Positions 49,457 to 59,400 of a DNA stretch of 64,000 bases are shown here, piece after piece. Each line of letters starts with the position of its first letter. Within the stretch, counting starts at the first letter, position 1. Location of the stretch: assembly GCF_016863515.1 (NCBI RefSeq), contig NZ_BOPA01000027.1, positions 1 through 64,000 on the forward strand, written 5' to 3'. The notes under the pieces are model-generated. The model ran no database searches. It was given only the letters and a program-made list of their open reading frames with translations, and was not told where the DNA came from. Position numbers and translations under genes: made by a program. Source of the DNA: Micromonospora gifhornensis. Its GTDB lineage: Bacteria; Actinomycetota; Actinomycetes; Mycobacteriales; Micromonosporaceae.

Positions 49457-51634
49457 TTGGGTGACCGACACAACCCCAGGCAAGAAGCATCTGACGCGTC
49501 GCGGGAGATGACCTCGCTACGCCTCCAGTTCCGACACGTACGCGATGCGCTCAAGCGGGAGTTCGAAGGCTTGATTGGCATCGACGACTTCTCCAATAGG
49601 TCGGAAAGCAGCCGCGAGCAAGCCTTCCTGTCAAGAGCGCTAGCCGCGCTGATCGTACGGGACTTGACCGGCTGCGACAGCAAAGCAGCTGCGGCCGCTG
49701 TCATCGATGGCAGAGATGACATTGGTATCGATGCCGTGGCCACCGACGAGAGCACCTCGCACCTTTGGCTAATCCAGTCCAAGTGGAGCGACTCGGGAAG
49801 AGCCGGATTTGGCGTCGCCGAAGCGCTAAAGTTTATTGACGGCTTACGTCATATCGACACCCGACAGTTCGATCGCTTTAATATTAGATTCCAAAACCTC
49901 GCGGACCAAGTTGCCGCCGTACTGACAAATCCCCATTCGCGGATTACGCTGGTGCCCGCACTGATGAGAACCGACAACCTGTCGGATGATGTCGCGCGTC
50001 GACTCGCCGACACGCAGGACGAGTTCAACCAACTGGGCACGATGCTAGATCATCGCATCTACCTTGCCCGGGACATCTGGGAGGTGGTGCGTAATGATTT
50101 CCGGGAGCCCCCCATCGGGCTTGTTGCCAAGATGCAAGACTGGATTCGGATAACGGAGCCGTACGAAGCGTTCCAGGGGACCATGTCTGTAGCCGAGGTT
50201 GCAGAGTGGTATCGCGCTCACGGAGACCGCTTGTTCGATCGCAACATCCGTAAGCCACTGGGTCTCACGCAGGTGAATCAGGGGCTCATCAACACGCTGG
50301 CCGGCGAGGCGCACAACTTCTGGTACTTCAACAACGGGATCACTGTCCTCTGCGAAGAGATCAACCCTGTCTACTTCAGCCGTTCCACACGGACGCCTGT
50401 CGAGCTTCGCCTGGCCGGTGCCAGCGTCGTGAACGGCGCCCAGACCGTTCACGCAATCCACCGAGCATCTGACAGCGATGTCGAGTTTGCTGACGGCCAG
50501 GTAAGCGTCCGGGTGATCTCCCTGAACAATTGCCCACCGGGGTTCGCGGACGCTGTCACGACCGCCACCAACACCCAGAACAGGGTGGAGCGACGTGACT
50601 TTGTCGCCTTAGATCCGGTGCAGACGACGATCAAGGAAGACTTCACACTCTCGCTGCAAAAGACGTATGTCGTCAAGCGGGGAGAGTTAGAACCGCCGGC
50701 CGACAGCGGATGTTCAGTAGTCAGCGCAGCTCTCGCGCTGGCCTGCGCCCATCGGAACCCCGAGCTCGCTGTTCGCGCCAAGCGCGGAACCGATCTGCTG
50801 TGGGAGGACGGAGCGCAGGGCGCCTACCAACTCCTGTTCAATTCTCAAGATCCACCATCGGCCTACCAGGTCTGGCGCTCAGTCCTCGTGCTGCGGGCGA
50901 TTGATGATGCGCTCAGCCGGACGGCGAAGGATCGTCAAGCACGGGCGGAGGCGATCGCGGAACGGGGCAACCGCTTGGTCGCACATATCGTCTTTCAGCA
51001 TCTCGACCTCGACGGCATTGATGACCCCGACGCCGACTGGGATGCCGTATTGCGACAAGTACCAGATGCGGTCGCACGTGCTATGGCATGGCTAATCCAC
51101 CACTTGGACGCGGAGTACGGACAGACTTCCATCGTGGCCAGCACCTTGGCCAACACCGGCCGCTGTCGGAACCTCGTTCGCCTCGTCCTGGCGGACCTGC
51201 AACGCGGAATCCCAGTGCCGGACCTTCCGTCCGACTACCGGCCGGCATTACGGGTTCCAAAGCAGCGCAGGCCAAATGCCGTACCCACCCTCATCGACGC
51301 CGGGCGGCTGGCTGACGGGACGCCTCTGCGTTACCACGCTCGCACTCGTCCGGAGCAAGAGGCGATGGCACGGTGGCTAGCCGAAGACGCGCGCAGAGGC
51401 ACAGCGACGTGGATCAATCAGCGCGTTCGTCCACTTCTCTGGACTGTTGATGGGAAGCGCTACTCGCCGAGCGCGCTCGTGCAGCGGATGTGGCAGCTGG
51501 CCGGCTGGACCACCGCACCCGTCGCGGTCCAAGGACCTTCTCGTTGGTATGTCGAAGGTGAGGGGTCGCTAGGGAAACTTGCACAGGAGACGCTTGTAGC
51601 GTCGGAGAATGACGAGGATGAACCCGAGCGGTAG
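49457..51634 (+). CDS. AIPR-family protein with nuclease-like and RAMA-like domains
   Basis: A 725-residue protein. TTG 49457 is chosen because AAGGGA lies six bases upstream; TTG 49427 and ATG 49508 are alternatives. Three parts can be seen. The N-terminus has DGRDDIGIDAVATDE and LWLIQSKW, which fit a PD-(D/E)xK restriction-type fold. The AIPR (abortive infection phage resistance) core reads FDRNIRKPLGLTQVNQGLIN, FWYFNNGITVLCEE and ASVVNGAQTVHAIH. The C-terminal 100 residues, with GTATWINQRVRPLLWTVDGK, YSPSALVQRMWQLAGWTTAP and VAVQGPSRWYVEGEGSL, resemble the RAMA domain that associates with modified DNA. It probably senses DNA state for the adjacent restriction system. It lies 48 bases after hsdS; composition is A/T-richer than the flanks. 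Confidence 0.82.
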   Translation: MGDRHNPRQEASDASREMTSLRLQFRHVRDALKREFEGLIGIDDFSNRSESSREQAFLSRALAALIVRDLTGCDSKAAAAAVIDGRDDIGIDAVATDESTSHLWLIQSKWSDSGRAGFGVAEALKFIDGLRHIDTRQFDRFNIRFQNLADQVAAVLTNPHSRITLVPALMRTDNLSDDVARRLADTQDEFNQLGTMLDHRIYLARDIWEVVRNDFREPPIGLVAKMQDWIRITEPYEAFQGTMSVAEVAEWYRAHGDRLFDRNIRKPLGLTQVNQGLINTLAGEAHNFWYFNNGITVLCEEINPVYFSRSTRTPVELRLAGASVVNGAQTVHAIHRASDSDVEFADGQVSVRVISLNNCPPGFADAVTTATNTQNRVERRDFVALDPVQTTIKEDFTLSLQKTYVVKRGELEPPADSGCSVVSAALALACAHRNPELAVRAKRGTDLLWEDGAQGAYQLLFNSQDPPSAYQVWRSVLVLRAIDDALSRTAKDRQARAEAIAERGNRLVAHIVFQHLDLDGIDDPDADWDAVLRQVPDAVARAMAWLIHHLDAEYGQTSIVASTLANTGRCRNLVRLVLADLQRGIPVPDLPSDYRPALRVPKQRRPNAVPTLIDAGRLADGTPLRYHARTRPEQEAMARWLAEDARRGTATWINQRVRPLLWTVDGKRYSPSALVQRMWQLAGWTTAPVAVQGPSRWYVEGEGSLGKLAQETLVASENDEDEPER

Positions 51635-51800
51635 ATCTTGACACCCTGCCGGTCCTCGAAACGAGACGAAGTTGACCCCGGCCGAACTCGATGAGTTCGT
51701 GGCGGAAGCAGAGGAAGTTGCGGCGGAGTACATGTAGGCGTCGGTCGTCGGATGCAGCGATCCGCAGCTGCCCGACGGCCGCCCTCGATTGCGGCGAAAC

Positions 51801-52031
51801 TCAGCGCCCCGGGCGGTGAGGTTTACCGAAAGCCGATTCGGCCGCGAACGCGCCAGCCTTGATGCCACCGATGAAGCCGGTCCACTCACCGCAGCTGAAC
51901 GTCAGCACCGGCCCCTGCTGGTCTTTGCTGTCGCGGACCTGCGTGGCATGGTCGGCGTACCGGGCCTCAACGCACGCGCCGTTGCCGCCGCTGCGGCTGC
52001 TGGTTCGCCACTGGTTGTCGAGCGCCTTCAT
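51801..52031 (-). CDS. DUF397 protein
   Basis: A 76-residue DUF397 protein: WRTSSRSGGNGACVEARYAD, VRDSKDQQGPVLTFSCGEW and FIGGIKAGAF match the family's 'W..SS.S...G.CVEVA...VRDSK.P.G..L.....W..F...V..G' pattern. DUF397 proteins are encoded beside XRE regulators in actinomycetes (the whiJ-like arrangement) and act as their partners, often as antitoxin-like or antagonist proteins. Its ATG overlaps the XRE stop by four bases. Confidence 0.93.
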   Translation of the reverse strand: MKALDNQWRTSSRSGGNGACVEARYADHATQVRDSKDQQGPVLTFSCGEWTGFIGGIKAGAFAAESAFGKPHRPGR

Positions 52032-52867
52032 GGCGTCCCCTCGTCCCGAATCCTCTTGATCATCGCGGTTGAGGCCGTAGGCGACAGGGCTGCTGCGCGA
52101 AGGCTGCTGAACACCCGTGTGCACCTGTCAACGTCCTCACCTTCAGCGTAGAGGTCGCCGGTCAAGCCCTCGATGTACACCACCCCTGGTCCCTCGTCGA
52201 AGCTGAGGATGTGGAAGCTCGACACCATTGAGGCATAAGCCCCTTCTCGGAAGGGGATGACCTGGATGCTCACATTCCACCGCTTCTGCGCGTCGAGCAG
52301 CGCCGACAGTTGTTCCCGCATCACCTCGGGTCCGCCGATCTGTCGGCGCAGCACCGCCTCATCGATCACCGCAACCAGGCGTAGCTTCTCCTCGGTGAGC
52401 AGCTTCTGCCGCTCCATGCGCACCGTGACCCGCTCGTCTGTTGCCTGCGGTGTGGGCTGGGATGCGTCAGCGCTGATGATCGCTCTGGCGTAGTCGACAG
52501 TCTGCAGCAGGCCCGGCACGACCAGGGTTTCAAAGTTCTCGATCGCGGACGCTGCGGACTCAAGTCCGATGTACTGCCGGTAGGAGTTGGGCAGGTCGCC
52601 GTACTTTGCCCACCAGCCGCGCTGCTTGCCCGCTTGGGCCATCGATCGCAACGTCTCGCGCAGCTCGGCATCGGCCACCCCGTACCGGTCGAGTAGCGCG
52701 TTCAACGCTGGACCCTTCAGGCCGACCCTGCCCTGCTCGATCCTCCGCAGGGTGCTCGGCGACACCTCGATGAGTGCGGCTGCCTGCTCGGTGGTCACGC
52801 CGGCCTTCTCGCGCGCCCGCTTGAGCTGCGCACCGAGCTGGAACCGAACGAAGGTTGGGCTCTCCAC
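52028..52867 (-). CDS. XRE/HTH regulator, DUF5753 type
   Basis: A 279-residue regulator from GTG 52867, GGAG about ten bases upstream. The HTH is FQLGAQLKRAREKAGVTTEQ and ALIEVSPSTLRRIEQGRVGL. The C-terminal DUF5753 region shows GLESAASAIENFETLVVPGL, LQTVDYARAII and RRQIGGPEVMREQLSALLDA. It pairs with the overlapping DUF397 gene. Such pairs control development and antibiotic production in Streptomyces; here the pair sits within the split restriction locus and may control neighbouring genes. Confidence 0.92.
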   Translation of the reverse strand: MESPTFVRFQLGAQLKRAREKAGVTTEQAAALIEVSPSTLRRIEQGRVGLKGPALNALLDRYGVADAELRETLRSMAQAGKQRGWWAKYGDLPNSYRQYIGLESAASAIENFETLVVPGLLQTVDYARAIISADASQPTPQATDERVTVRMERQKLLTEEKLRLVAVIDEAVLRRQIGGPEVMREQLSALLDAQKRWNVSIQVIPFREGAYASMVSSFHILSFDEGPGVVYIEGLTGDLYAEGEDVDRCTRVFSSLRAAALSPTASTAMIKRIRDEGTP

Positions 52868-52938
52868 GCTCGCGATTCTCCATCTTCCCGTGAGCTTGGC
52901 ACCGACCATACGCGCCAACGCTTCCTGGCACCATGTCG

Positions 52939-52967
52939 TTGACTCCGTAAATCTGCGCGCGCAGAAT
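52939..52967 (+). promoter_or_regulatory. rightward promoter with GC palindrome in spacer
   Basis: TTGACT (52939-52944) and CAGAAT (52962-52967) are spaced 17 bp. The 14-bp palindrome TCTGCGCGCGCAGA (52952-52965) fills the spacer and overlaps the -10. It lies in the 390-bp gap between the divergent XRE genes, so either XRE protein could bind it. Confidence 0.6.
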
Positions 52968-53012
52968 GGGTGCGCAGGTAGAGGGCTACACCAGAGCGCC
53001 CAGAGCATGGAG

Positions 53013-53060
53013 AAGCCCCCACATCGGTCATCCGACCAAGACGCTCCGATGTGAGGGCTT
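53013..53060. promoter_or_regulatory. long hairpin in leader of rightward XRE operon
   Basis: AAGCCCCCACATCGG (53013-53027) pairs with CCGATGTGAGGGCTT (53046-53060): 15 positions with a single mismatch and an 18-base loop. It contains a 15-codon open frame (ATG 53008) that ends within the stem. No U run follows. It may be a leader attenuator or a transcript-stability element. Confidence 0.5.
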
Positions 53061-53084
53061 GCCAGAACCCCGAAGGGATCTGAG

Positions 53085-53261
53085 ATGCACGATACGTCCC
53101 CCCGCACCACGTTGAATCACCAGTGCTGGCGGTTACCGCGACACACCACACGCCCCGATGTGCCACTCCTGGTCGTCTCCCGCCCGCCGACTCCAAGTGG
53201 TCGCGAGCCCTCGCGGGCTCAGCGCCAGCATTCGGCCTTAACTCAGGATGGGCAGCCGTGA
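53085..53261 (+). CDS. possible 58-residue leader-type small protein
   Basis: ATG 53085 has AAGGGATC eight bases upstream. The frame runs 58 codons (MHDTSPRTTLNHQCWRLPRH...) and its TGA overlaps the next ATG as TGATG. The stop-start overlap and good ribosome site argue for translation and coupling to the small membrane protein. The composition (Arg/Pro/Thr/Ser-rich, no clear domain) leaves open that it is only a non-coding leader. Confidence 0.4.
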   Translation: MHDTSPRTTLNHQCWRLPRHTTRPDVPLLVVSRPPTPSGREPSRAQRQHSALTQDGQP

Positions 53262-53404
53262 TGGTCGAGCTGGCGATGATGGTGATCAGTGGGGTGCTGC
53301 TGGGCTTCCTGGCTGGGTTGTTCGCGTTCAAGGTGAAGTCGCGGTGGTGTCCGCGCTGTGGGGAGTCCACTCACACGATGCCGCCAGCCGAGGGCAGCCG
53401 ATGA
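53261..53404 (+). CDS. 47-residue membrane protein with CxxC end
   Basis: A tiny protein with one transmembrane helix (ELAMMVISGVLLGFLAGLFA) followed by KVKSRWCPRCGEST, a zinc-ribbon-like CPRC. ATG 53261 is preceded by AGGATGGG; GTG 53258 is equally possible. Its stop overlaps the XRE-TPR start (ATGA). Small proteins of this form precede XRE regulators in many actinomycetes; function unknown. Confidence 0.7.
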   Translation: MVELAMMVISGVLLGFLAGLFAFKVKSRWCPRCGESTHTMPPAEGSR

Positions 53405-54543
53405 CCCACCGGCGCGGCCACAACTCCGTACCCCTCGGACGGCGGGTGGCCGAGTTGCGCGCCCACCGGGGGATGACCCAGCAAGCGTTCGCCGATCGGC
53501 TCGGCAAGTCGAAAAGCTGGGTCGACAAGGTCGAACGCGGCGTACGCAGACTCGACAGGTACTCCGTCATCCGCGACATCGCCGACGTCCTACGCCTCGA
53601 CCCGGACATCCTCCTCGGCCCCCGCCAACCACCACCCACCACAACACCCCGCCACGACGGGATCAACGCGGTACGCGCCGCGCTCGCCCGCCACCACCAC
53701 CGACCCCAACGCACCGTCACCGCCCAGCAGGCCAGCGGCCAGATCGCGTACGCCTGGATGGCCTACCAACACGCCCGCTACCCGCAACTGCTGGGCACCC
53801 TGCCCGGCCTGCTCGACGCCACCGGCGGCACCCGAAACCTGCTGGCCTCCACCTATCGGCTCACCGCTAACGTGCTGGTCAAACTCGACCACGCCGACCT
53901 CGCCTGGCTCGCCGCCGACCGGGCCATCACCACCGCCGCCGATGATTCCACTCTCGCCGCCACCGCGACCATCGCCCTCGCCCAAGCCCTACGCGCCCTC
54001 GGCCACCACCGGATCGCCCTCACCACCGCCCTGGCCGCAGCAGACACCACAGACGACGACACCGTACGCGGCACCCTCTACCTCCAGGCCGGACTCGCCG
54101 CCGCCGGCGACGGCGACCGCCGCAACACCCACGACCTGCTCGACCACGCCGCCGCCCTCGCCGACCGACAGGTCAGCGACACCGACCCCCATCACACCGG
54201 CTTCGGACCGGCCGCCGTCCAGACGGCCAGATCCCTGGCCGCCCACCGCCTCGGCGACACCGCCGAAGCCCTGCTCCGCCACGAACACGTCGTCCGCGCC
54301 GACGGTTGGCGACACCTCCCGCCCGAGCATCGCGCCGCCCACCTCATCGACACCGCCCGCGCCTACCTCGACAGCAGCGACCCCGCCCGCGCCGGGCAGG
54401 CCCTGCTCGACGCCGACCGCACCGCACCCGCCGAGGTCCGCAACCGCCCGGTCGCCCGTACCCTGCTCACCGAGATCGTTCGGGGCGGACCGGCAGCGGC
54501 CGACGTGGCGCGACTGGCCGCCACCCTCGGCCTGACCCGATGA
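53401..54543 (+). CDS. XRE regulator with TPR-like C-terminus
   Basis: A 380-residue protein. The N-terminal HTH is VAELRAHRGMTQQAFADRLG and KSWVDKVERGVRRLDRYSVI. The remainder is helical repeats (YRLTANVLVKLDHADLAWLA, TIALAQALRALGHHRIALTT, HEHVVRADGWRHLPPEHRAA) of the TPR type used by quorum- or signal-sensing regulators and common in Streptomyces and Micromonospora. It is the last gene of a compact unit with the two small genes upstream. Regulated genes unknown; the DUF6879 and DUF6082 genes downstream are candidates. Confidence 0.9.
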   Translation: MTHRRGHNSVPLGRRVAELRAHRGMTQQAFADRLGKSKSWVDKVERGVRRLDRYSVIRDIADVLRLDPDILLGPRQPPPTTTPRHDGINAVRAALARHHHRPQRTVTAQQASGQIAYAWMAYQHARYPQLLGTLPGLLDATGGTRNLLASTYRLTANVLVKLDHADLAWLAADRAITTAADDSTLAATATIALAQALRALGHHRIALTTALAAADTTDDDTVRGTLYLQAGLAAAGDGDRRNTHDLLDHAAALADRQVSDTDPHHTGFGPAAVQTARSLAAHRLGDTAEALLRHEHVVRADGWRHLPPEHRAAHLIDTARAYLDSSDPARAGQALLDADRTAPAEVRNRPVARTLLTEIVRGGPAAADVARLAATLGLTR

Positions 54544-54689
54544 ACCAGCAGACAGCGCGATCGCTTACGGCGGTGCGCGGGGGAAACAAAGATTGACTTC
54601 GGGTCGTGCAAATCGGAGATTAATTGACGCGGTTCGTGTCACGTTCCTCGTTATTCTGAGCGCTCGTTCCGTGACTGTGGGGAGATGGC

Positions 54690-54956
54690 ATGGTGTCTTG
54701 GGATGCGGACCCATCCGCGACGTTCGCGCGACGGCTCGGCCGTTCGGCTGCCGACCTGGGTGAGAGTGGCGGCACGACCACCTGCCCCGACATCTGGGAA
54801 CTCTCGAATGGCGACGTGGCGGTCATCGGCCGTGACCTGACCGACGTCTACGTCAGTCAGCTGCCCGAAGGCGTCAGTGTTGGTCAGGACGAGCGTTTGG
54901 TGGTCATTCCGCGCAGCATGATCCTCGCCGCGAAGCCGGACATCCCCGATGCGTGA
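54690..54956 (+). CDS. small hypothetical protein, partner of DUF6879
   Basis: An 88-residue protein with GGGGAG before ATG 54690. The core CPDIWELSNGDVAVIGRDLT and LPEGVSVGQDERLVVIPRSM looks like a compact beta-rich domain. Similar small proteins sit directly before DUF6879 genes in actinomycetes. The reading frames overlap by eight bases, so translation is coupled. No function known. Confidence 0.75.
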   Translation: MVSWDADPSATFARRLGRSAADLGESGGTTTCPDIWELSNGDVAVIGRDLTDVYVSQLPEGVSVGQDERLVVIPRSMILAAKPDIPDA

Positions 54957-55563
54957 CCTGCTTCGATCTGCGTCCGGAAAGCAGCTGAGTCTGTCGGAAT
55001 ACGAGGCGGATTTCTACGCCACGGTGAAGTCCGTGGATGAGCCGATTCTGAAGACGGAGCGGATCCAGACGTTTCGTGAGCCCGGCAGCCCGAGCTGGGA
55101 GGCGTTCGCAGCCGGTAGGTGGGACGAGGCGTTACGGATCGCCTCCCAACCCAACCCCGAACTGGTGCAGTTCTTCGCCCGTCTCCATGAGCGGGGTTCC
55201 GGGCTGCACCGCCTTCGGATCGTGGAGCCGCCACTCACGCCGTACCTGATCTGGGAGCTGAACTTCCTTCGCTTCCGCGCCGAGGCCGGTGAGCGCATCC
55301 GAGTGATTACCGTCGACAAGGTATTGGATTTGGAGCAGGAGCACGGCGTGGTGCCGGAGCTGATGGTGGCCGGAGGCAAGGCCGTGTACGACGTCCGGTA
55401 CGACGCGGATGGGACTCCGGTCGGCGCGGAGAAGTTCGTCGCACCGCAGGTTGTCGCGGGCTGCCGATCGCAGGTACGGGCGCTGCTCGCCATAGCGGAG
55501 CCGTTCGAGTCGTTCTTCCACCGGGAGGTCGACGGGCTGAAGCCGCCCACCGCCCACCTGTAG
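54949..55563 (+). CDS. DUF6879-family protein
   Basis: A 204-residue protein: LSLSEYEADFYATVKSVDEP, SWEAFAAGRWDEALRIA, HRLRIVEPPLTPYLIWELNF and LDLEQEHGVVPELMVAGGKA. These match the DUF6879 pattern of an N-terminal 'F...F..R', a 'R.R.V..P...Y..WE' strand and a central acidic helix. The family is abundant in actinobacteria near XRE regulators and has no assigned activity. It overlaps the small gene before it. Confidence 0.87.
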   Translation: MRDLLRSASGKQLSLSEYEADFYATVKSVDEPILKTERIQTFREPGSPSWEAFAAGRWDEALRIASQPNPELVQFFARLHERGSGLHRLRIVEPPLTPYLIWELNFLRFRAEAGERIRVITVDKVLDLEQEHGVVPELMVAGGKAVYDVRYDADGTPVGAEKFVAPQVVAGCRSQVRALLAIAEPFESFFHREVDGLKPPTAHL

Positions 55564-55597
55564 TAGCCTCGCCTCCACGGTCGAGCGTGGAGGCGAC

Positions 55598-56398
55598 GTG
55601 TCCCGATCACGGATGGTCACCGGCATGGGCCGCCGATCGGTAACGCCGGCCCTACTCCTCCTCGCAGTGCTGGCCATACTCGCCGCAGTGCTGATGTCTC
55701 CCGCCGGCCTGCTCTGGATCGGCGAAAGACCCGGTTACGACTGGTCGTTGCTGGGCAACGTCGGTGAGGCGTACGGGGCCGCCTCAGCAATCCTCGCCGG
55801 TCTCGCGCTCGTCGGCGTTGCCATCTCCCTGATTCTGCAAGCGAAGGAGGCCAAGGCGGTTCGCGAGCAGGCACTTCGCGCTCTGCACACCGACTTGCTC
55901 AAGATGGCCATCGATGACACGGGACTACTGGAGTGCTGGGGGCCGATCGAGCAATCAACGGATCTGGAGTGGTTTCGCAAGCACGTCTACACCAACCTGA
56001 TCGTGTCGCACTGGCAACTCATGTGGGAAGTGGACGTACTCAGCGAGGCACATCTGGAAGTCCTCGCCGACCAGTTCTTCAAGGGCACGGCCGGACGGCG
56101 CTTCTGGGCGGAGGCGAGAGGCCCGCGGATGAAGGCCGAGACATCCCGGCGTGCGCGTCGTTTCACCGTCATCGTCGATCGGAGCTACCAGGCGGCCGTC
56201 GACGCAGGCCCACCAGCCGGCCCTATGAACGGCCAACCACCGTCGAATGATCTCCCTGTAGTGCCCGACTCTCGCGTCGGGCAAGCCCGGGGAACACGGA
56301 GTCGCGCAGTCGACCTCGCGATGGGCGCTGTCCTCGGGGGCGGTGTGGCCGTCGCCGGCCACTACCTGGCACGGCGTGGCCGCGCTCGGGGCAGCTAG
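55598..56398 (+). CDS. DUF6082-family membrane protein
   Basis: A 266-residue protein from GTG 55598, GGAGG four bases upstream. Two transmembrane helices (ALLLLAVLAILAAVLMSPAG and AASAILAGLALVGVAISLIL) enclose GYDWSLLGNVGEAYGAASA, the DUF6082 signature. A cytoplasmic helical domain follows (REQALRALHTDLLKMAIDDT, HWQLMWEVDVLSEAHLEVL) and a late hydrophobic patch (LAMGAVLGGGVAVAGHYLA). Function unknown. It is the last gene before hsdR. Confidence 0.85.
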   Translation: MSRSRMVTGMGRRSVTPALLLLAVLAILAAVLMSPAGLLWIGERPGYDWSLLGNVGEAYGAASAILAGLALVGVAISLILQAKEAKAVREQALRALHTDLLKMAIDDTGLLECWGPIEQSTDLEWFRKHVYTNLIVSHWQLMWEVDVLSEAHLEVLADQFFKGTAGRRFWAEARGPRMKAETSRRARRFTVIVDRSYQAAVDAGPPAGPMNGQPPSNDLPVVPDSRVGQARGTRSRAVDLAMGAVLGGGVAVAGHYLARRGRARGS

Positions 56399-56483
56399 AC
56401 ACATACCACACCGGCGTTGCTGTGCCGTACGGTCACATATCAGTAGGCTCCGACGGATCGAGGTCCGTTGTGGGGGTGGCGGG

Positions 56484-59400
56484 ATGGCGGTGCATCACGA
56501 GTCGGCGTTCGGGGACGCGATCGTCGCGGCGTTGCTGGGCAACGGGTGGGTCGAGGGTGATCGGGGCGACTACCGGCCCGAACTCGGGCTCGACACCGCG
56601 CAGTTGTTCACCTTCATCGGGGCGACCCAGCCCGACGAGTGGGAGGACCTGGTCACCTACTACGGCGGCGACCGGGATTCGGCGCAGCGCGGGTTCGTCA
56701 AGCGGCTCGACCAGGCGATCGCCACCGACGGTCTGCTCGACGTGCTCCGCAAGGGGGTCAAGGACCACGGGGTACGCATCCGTCTGGCGTACTTCAAGCC
56801 GTCGTTCGTGGAGTCCGAGGCGATCCTGGCTGACTACCGGCGCAACCGGCTGACCGTGGTTCGGGAGTTGGCGTACGCGACGAAGCAGGCCGACCGGGGC
56901 CACCGGCTGGACCTGACGTTGTTCCTCAACGGCATCCCGGTGGCCACCGCCGAGCTGAAGAACCCGCTCACCGGCTCCGGCGTCGAACACGCCAAGGAGC
57001 AGTACCGCACCGACCGCGACCCCACCGAGCTGATCTTCTCCCGGCGGGTGGTGGCGAACTTCGCCGTCGACCCCGACCTGGTCTTCGTCACCACTGCGCT
57101 GCGGGGATCGCAGACCCGGTTCCTGCCGTTCAACACCGGCAGCGCCGGGCCGGGCCGCCCCGGCGGCGCGGGCAACCCGCCGGCCACCGAGCACGGCAGG
57201 TACGCCACCTCCTACCTGTGGGAGCAGATCTGGCAGCGGGACAACTGGCTCGACCTGCTGGAACGCTTCGTGCACCTGCATCAGGAGAAGGGCGTCGGTG
57301 GTCGTACCCGAAAGACTTTGATCTTTCCGCGTTATCACCAGTGGCATGCGGTCAAGCGGCTGACCGCGCATGCGGCCCGGCACGGCGCCGGGCACAACTA
57401 CCTGGTGATGGCCTCGGCTGGCTCGGGCAAGTCGAACACCATCGCCTGGCTGGCGCACCGGCTGTCGTCGCTGCACACCCCGAACGACCCGACGGCGCTC
57501 GACCCGGACGCGCTCGCCGCGGGCGCCACGCCGGGCAGCCCGGTCTTCGACAAGGTCCTCATCATCACCGACCGGCGGAACCTGGATTCCCAGCTGCGCG
57601 ACACCGTCGGCAGCTTCGAGCAGACCGCCGGGCTCGTCGTGAAGATCGACGAGCGGTACGGCGCGAAGTCGGAGCAGTTGGCCAAGGCGCTCTCCCAGGA
57701 GAGCGGCAAGATCCTCACGGTCACCCTGGCGACGTTCCCGGCGCTGAAGGACTACCTCCAGCGCAACCCGACCGAGATCCGGGGCAGCCGGTTCGCCATC
57801 ATCGTGGACGAGGCGCACTCCTCGCAGGCCGGTGAGGCGGCCACCGACGTGCGCCGGGTGCTGCGCGACCTCGGCCTGGATGCCGACTCCGACGACGCGG
57901 GCGCGACAAGCGCCGCCGGGCCGAAGACCACCGAGGAAAAGCTGGCAGCCAGCGTACGCGGGCGGCAGCGCAGCGCGAACCTTTCCTACTTCGCCTTCAC
58001 CGCCACGCCGAAGCACAAGACCCTCGAACTCTTCGGCACCCTCGGTGACGACGGCAAGTACCACCCGTTCCACACCTACTCGATGCGGCAGGCCATCGAG
58101 GAAGGCTTCATCCTCGACCCGCTGCGCAACTACGTCACCTACGACACGTACTGGAAGCTGGTCAACGAGAACCCGGACGAGCGGGAGGTCGACTCGTCCA
58201 AGGCCAACAAGGAGCTGGCCCGGTACGCGCTGACCCACGCCTCCACGGTGGCCCAGCACGCGCAGATCATCGTGGAGCACTTCCGGGCGCACACCGCCGG
58301 GCGGCTCGGTGGTCGGGCCAAGGCGATGGTGGTCACCTCCTCTCGGCAGAGCGCCGTGCAGATGTCCCGCGCGATCAAGGGGCACCTCGCCGACCGGGGC
58401 TACCCCGACCCGGGCGTGCTTGTCGCCTTCTCCGGCATGTTGACGTACGAGGGTGAGGAGGTCACCGAGTCGAAGGAGAACGGTGGCCTGGCCGAGAGCG
58501 CCCTGCCGAAGGCGTTCGCCTACACCCGGGCCGACGACCGGACCGCCCGCGCCGGCACCGCCGCCGGTCAGCGGGAATACCGGATCCTGGTGGTCGCGGA
58601 GAAGTACCAGACCGGCTTCGACCAGCCGCTGCTCACCACGATGTACGTCAACAAGAAACTCACCGGTGTCTCCGCCGTGCAGACGCTGTCCCGGCTCAAC
58701 CGGACCGCCGACCGCAAGAGTCAGGGTGATCTGGCGGTGCTGGACTTCTGCAACGACGCCGAGGACATCAAGGAGGCGTTCCGGCCGTACTTCGAGGAGG
58801 CCGAGACTCTTCCCTCGGACCCGAATCTGCTCTACACCGCGCAGAGCCGGGTGATGGGCGCGCAGTTGCTGGTCGAAGCGGAGATGCAGGCGTTCGTCGA
58901 GGCGTACCTGGCGGCCGAGGAGCAGGCCGGCGGCAACCCGGCGAAGTGGGAGAAGCTGCACGCCGAGCTGTACCGGCACCTCCAGCCCGCCGTCGACCGC
59001 TTCACGGCGCTGCTGAACGACGAGGACGACTGGGAGGACGCCGAAGCGTTCCGCGCGGACCTTCTCGACTACGTCCGCAAGTACGGCTTCCTCGCCCAGA
59101 TCGTGCCCTACCGCGACACCGAACTGGAACGGCTCTACCTCTACGCTCGGCACCTGCTCAACCGGTTGCCCCGGCGTCACGACGGTGGCGTCGACATCGG
59201 CGAGGTCGACCTCAGCCACCTGCGAGTGGAGAAGACCGGCGAGCATGACGTCAGCCTCGACCCCGAGGGTCCGGCCGAGATGAAGGGCTTCGGCGACGGC
59301 TCGGGCGGCGCGAAGGAGCCGGAGAAGTCTCTGCTCTCCGAGCTGATCGCGCGGTTCAACGAGCGGTTCGGCACCAACCTGACCGACGACGACGTGATCA

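Noticed and set aside
51669..51737. A short open frame ending LTPAELDEFVAEAEEVAAEYM after the AIPR gene
   Set aside because: It looks protein-like but has no convincing start or ribosome site and is only about 22 codons; it may be a gene remnant, so it is not annotated.
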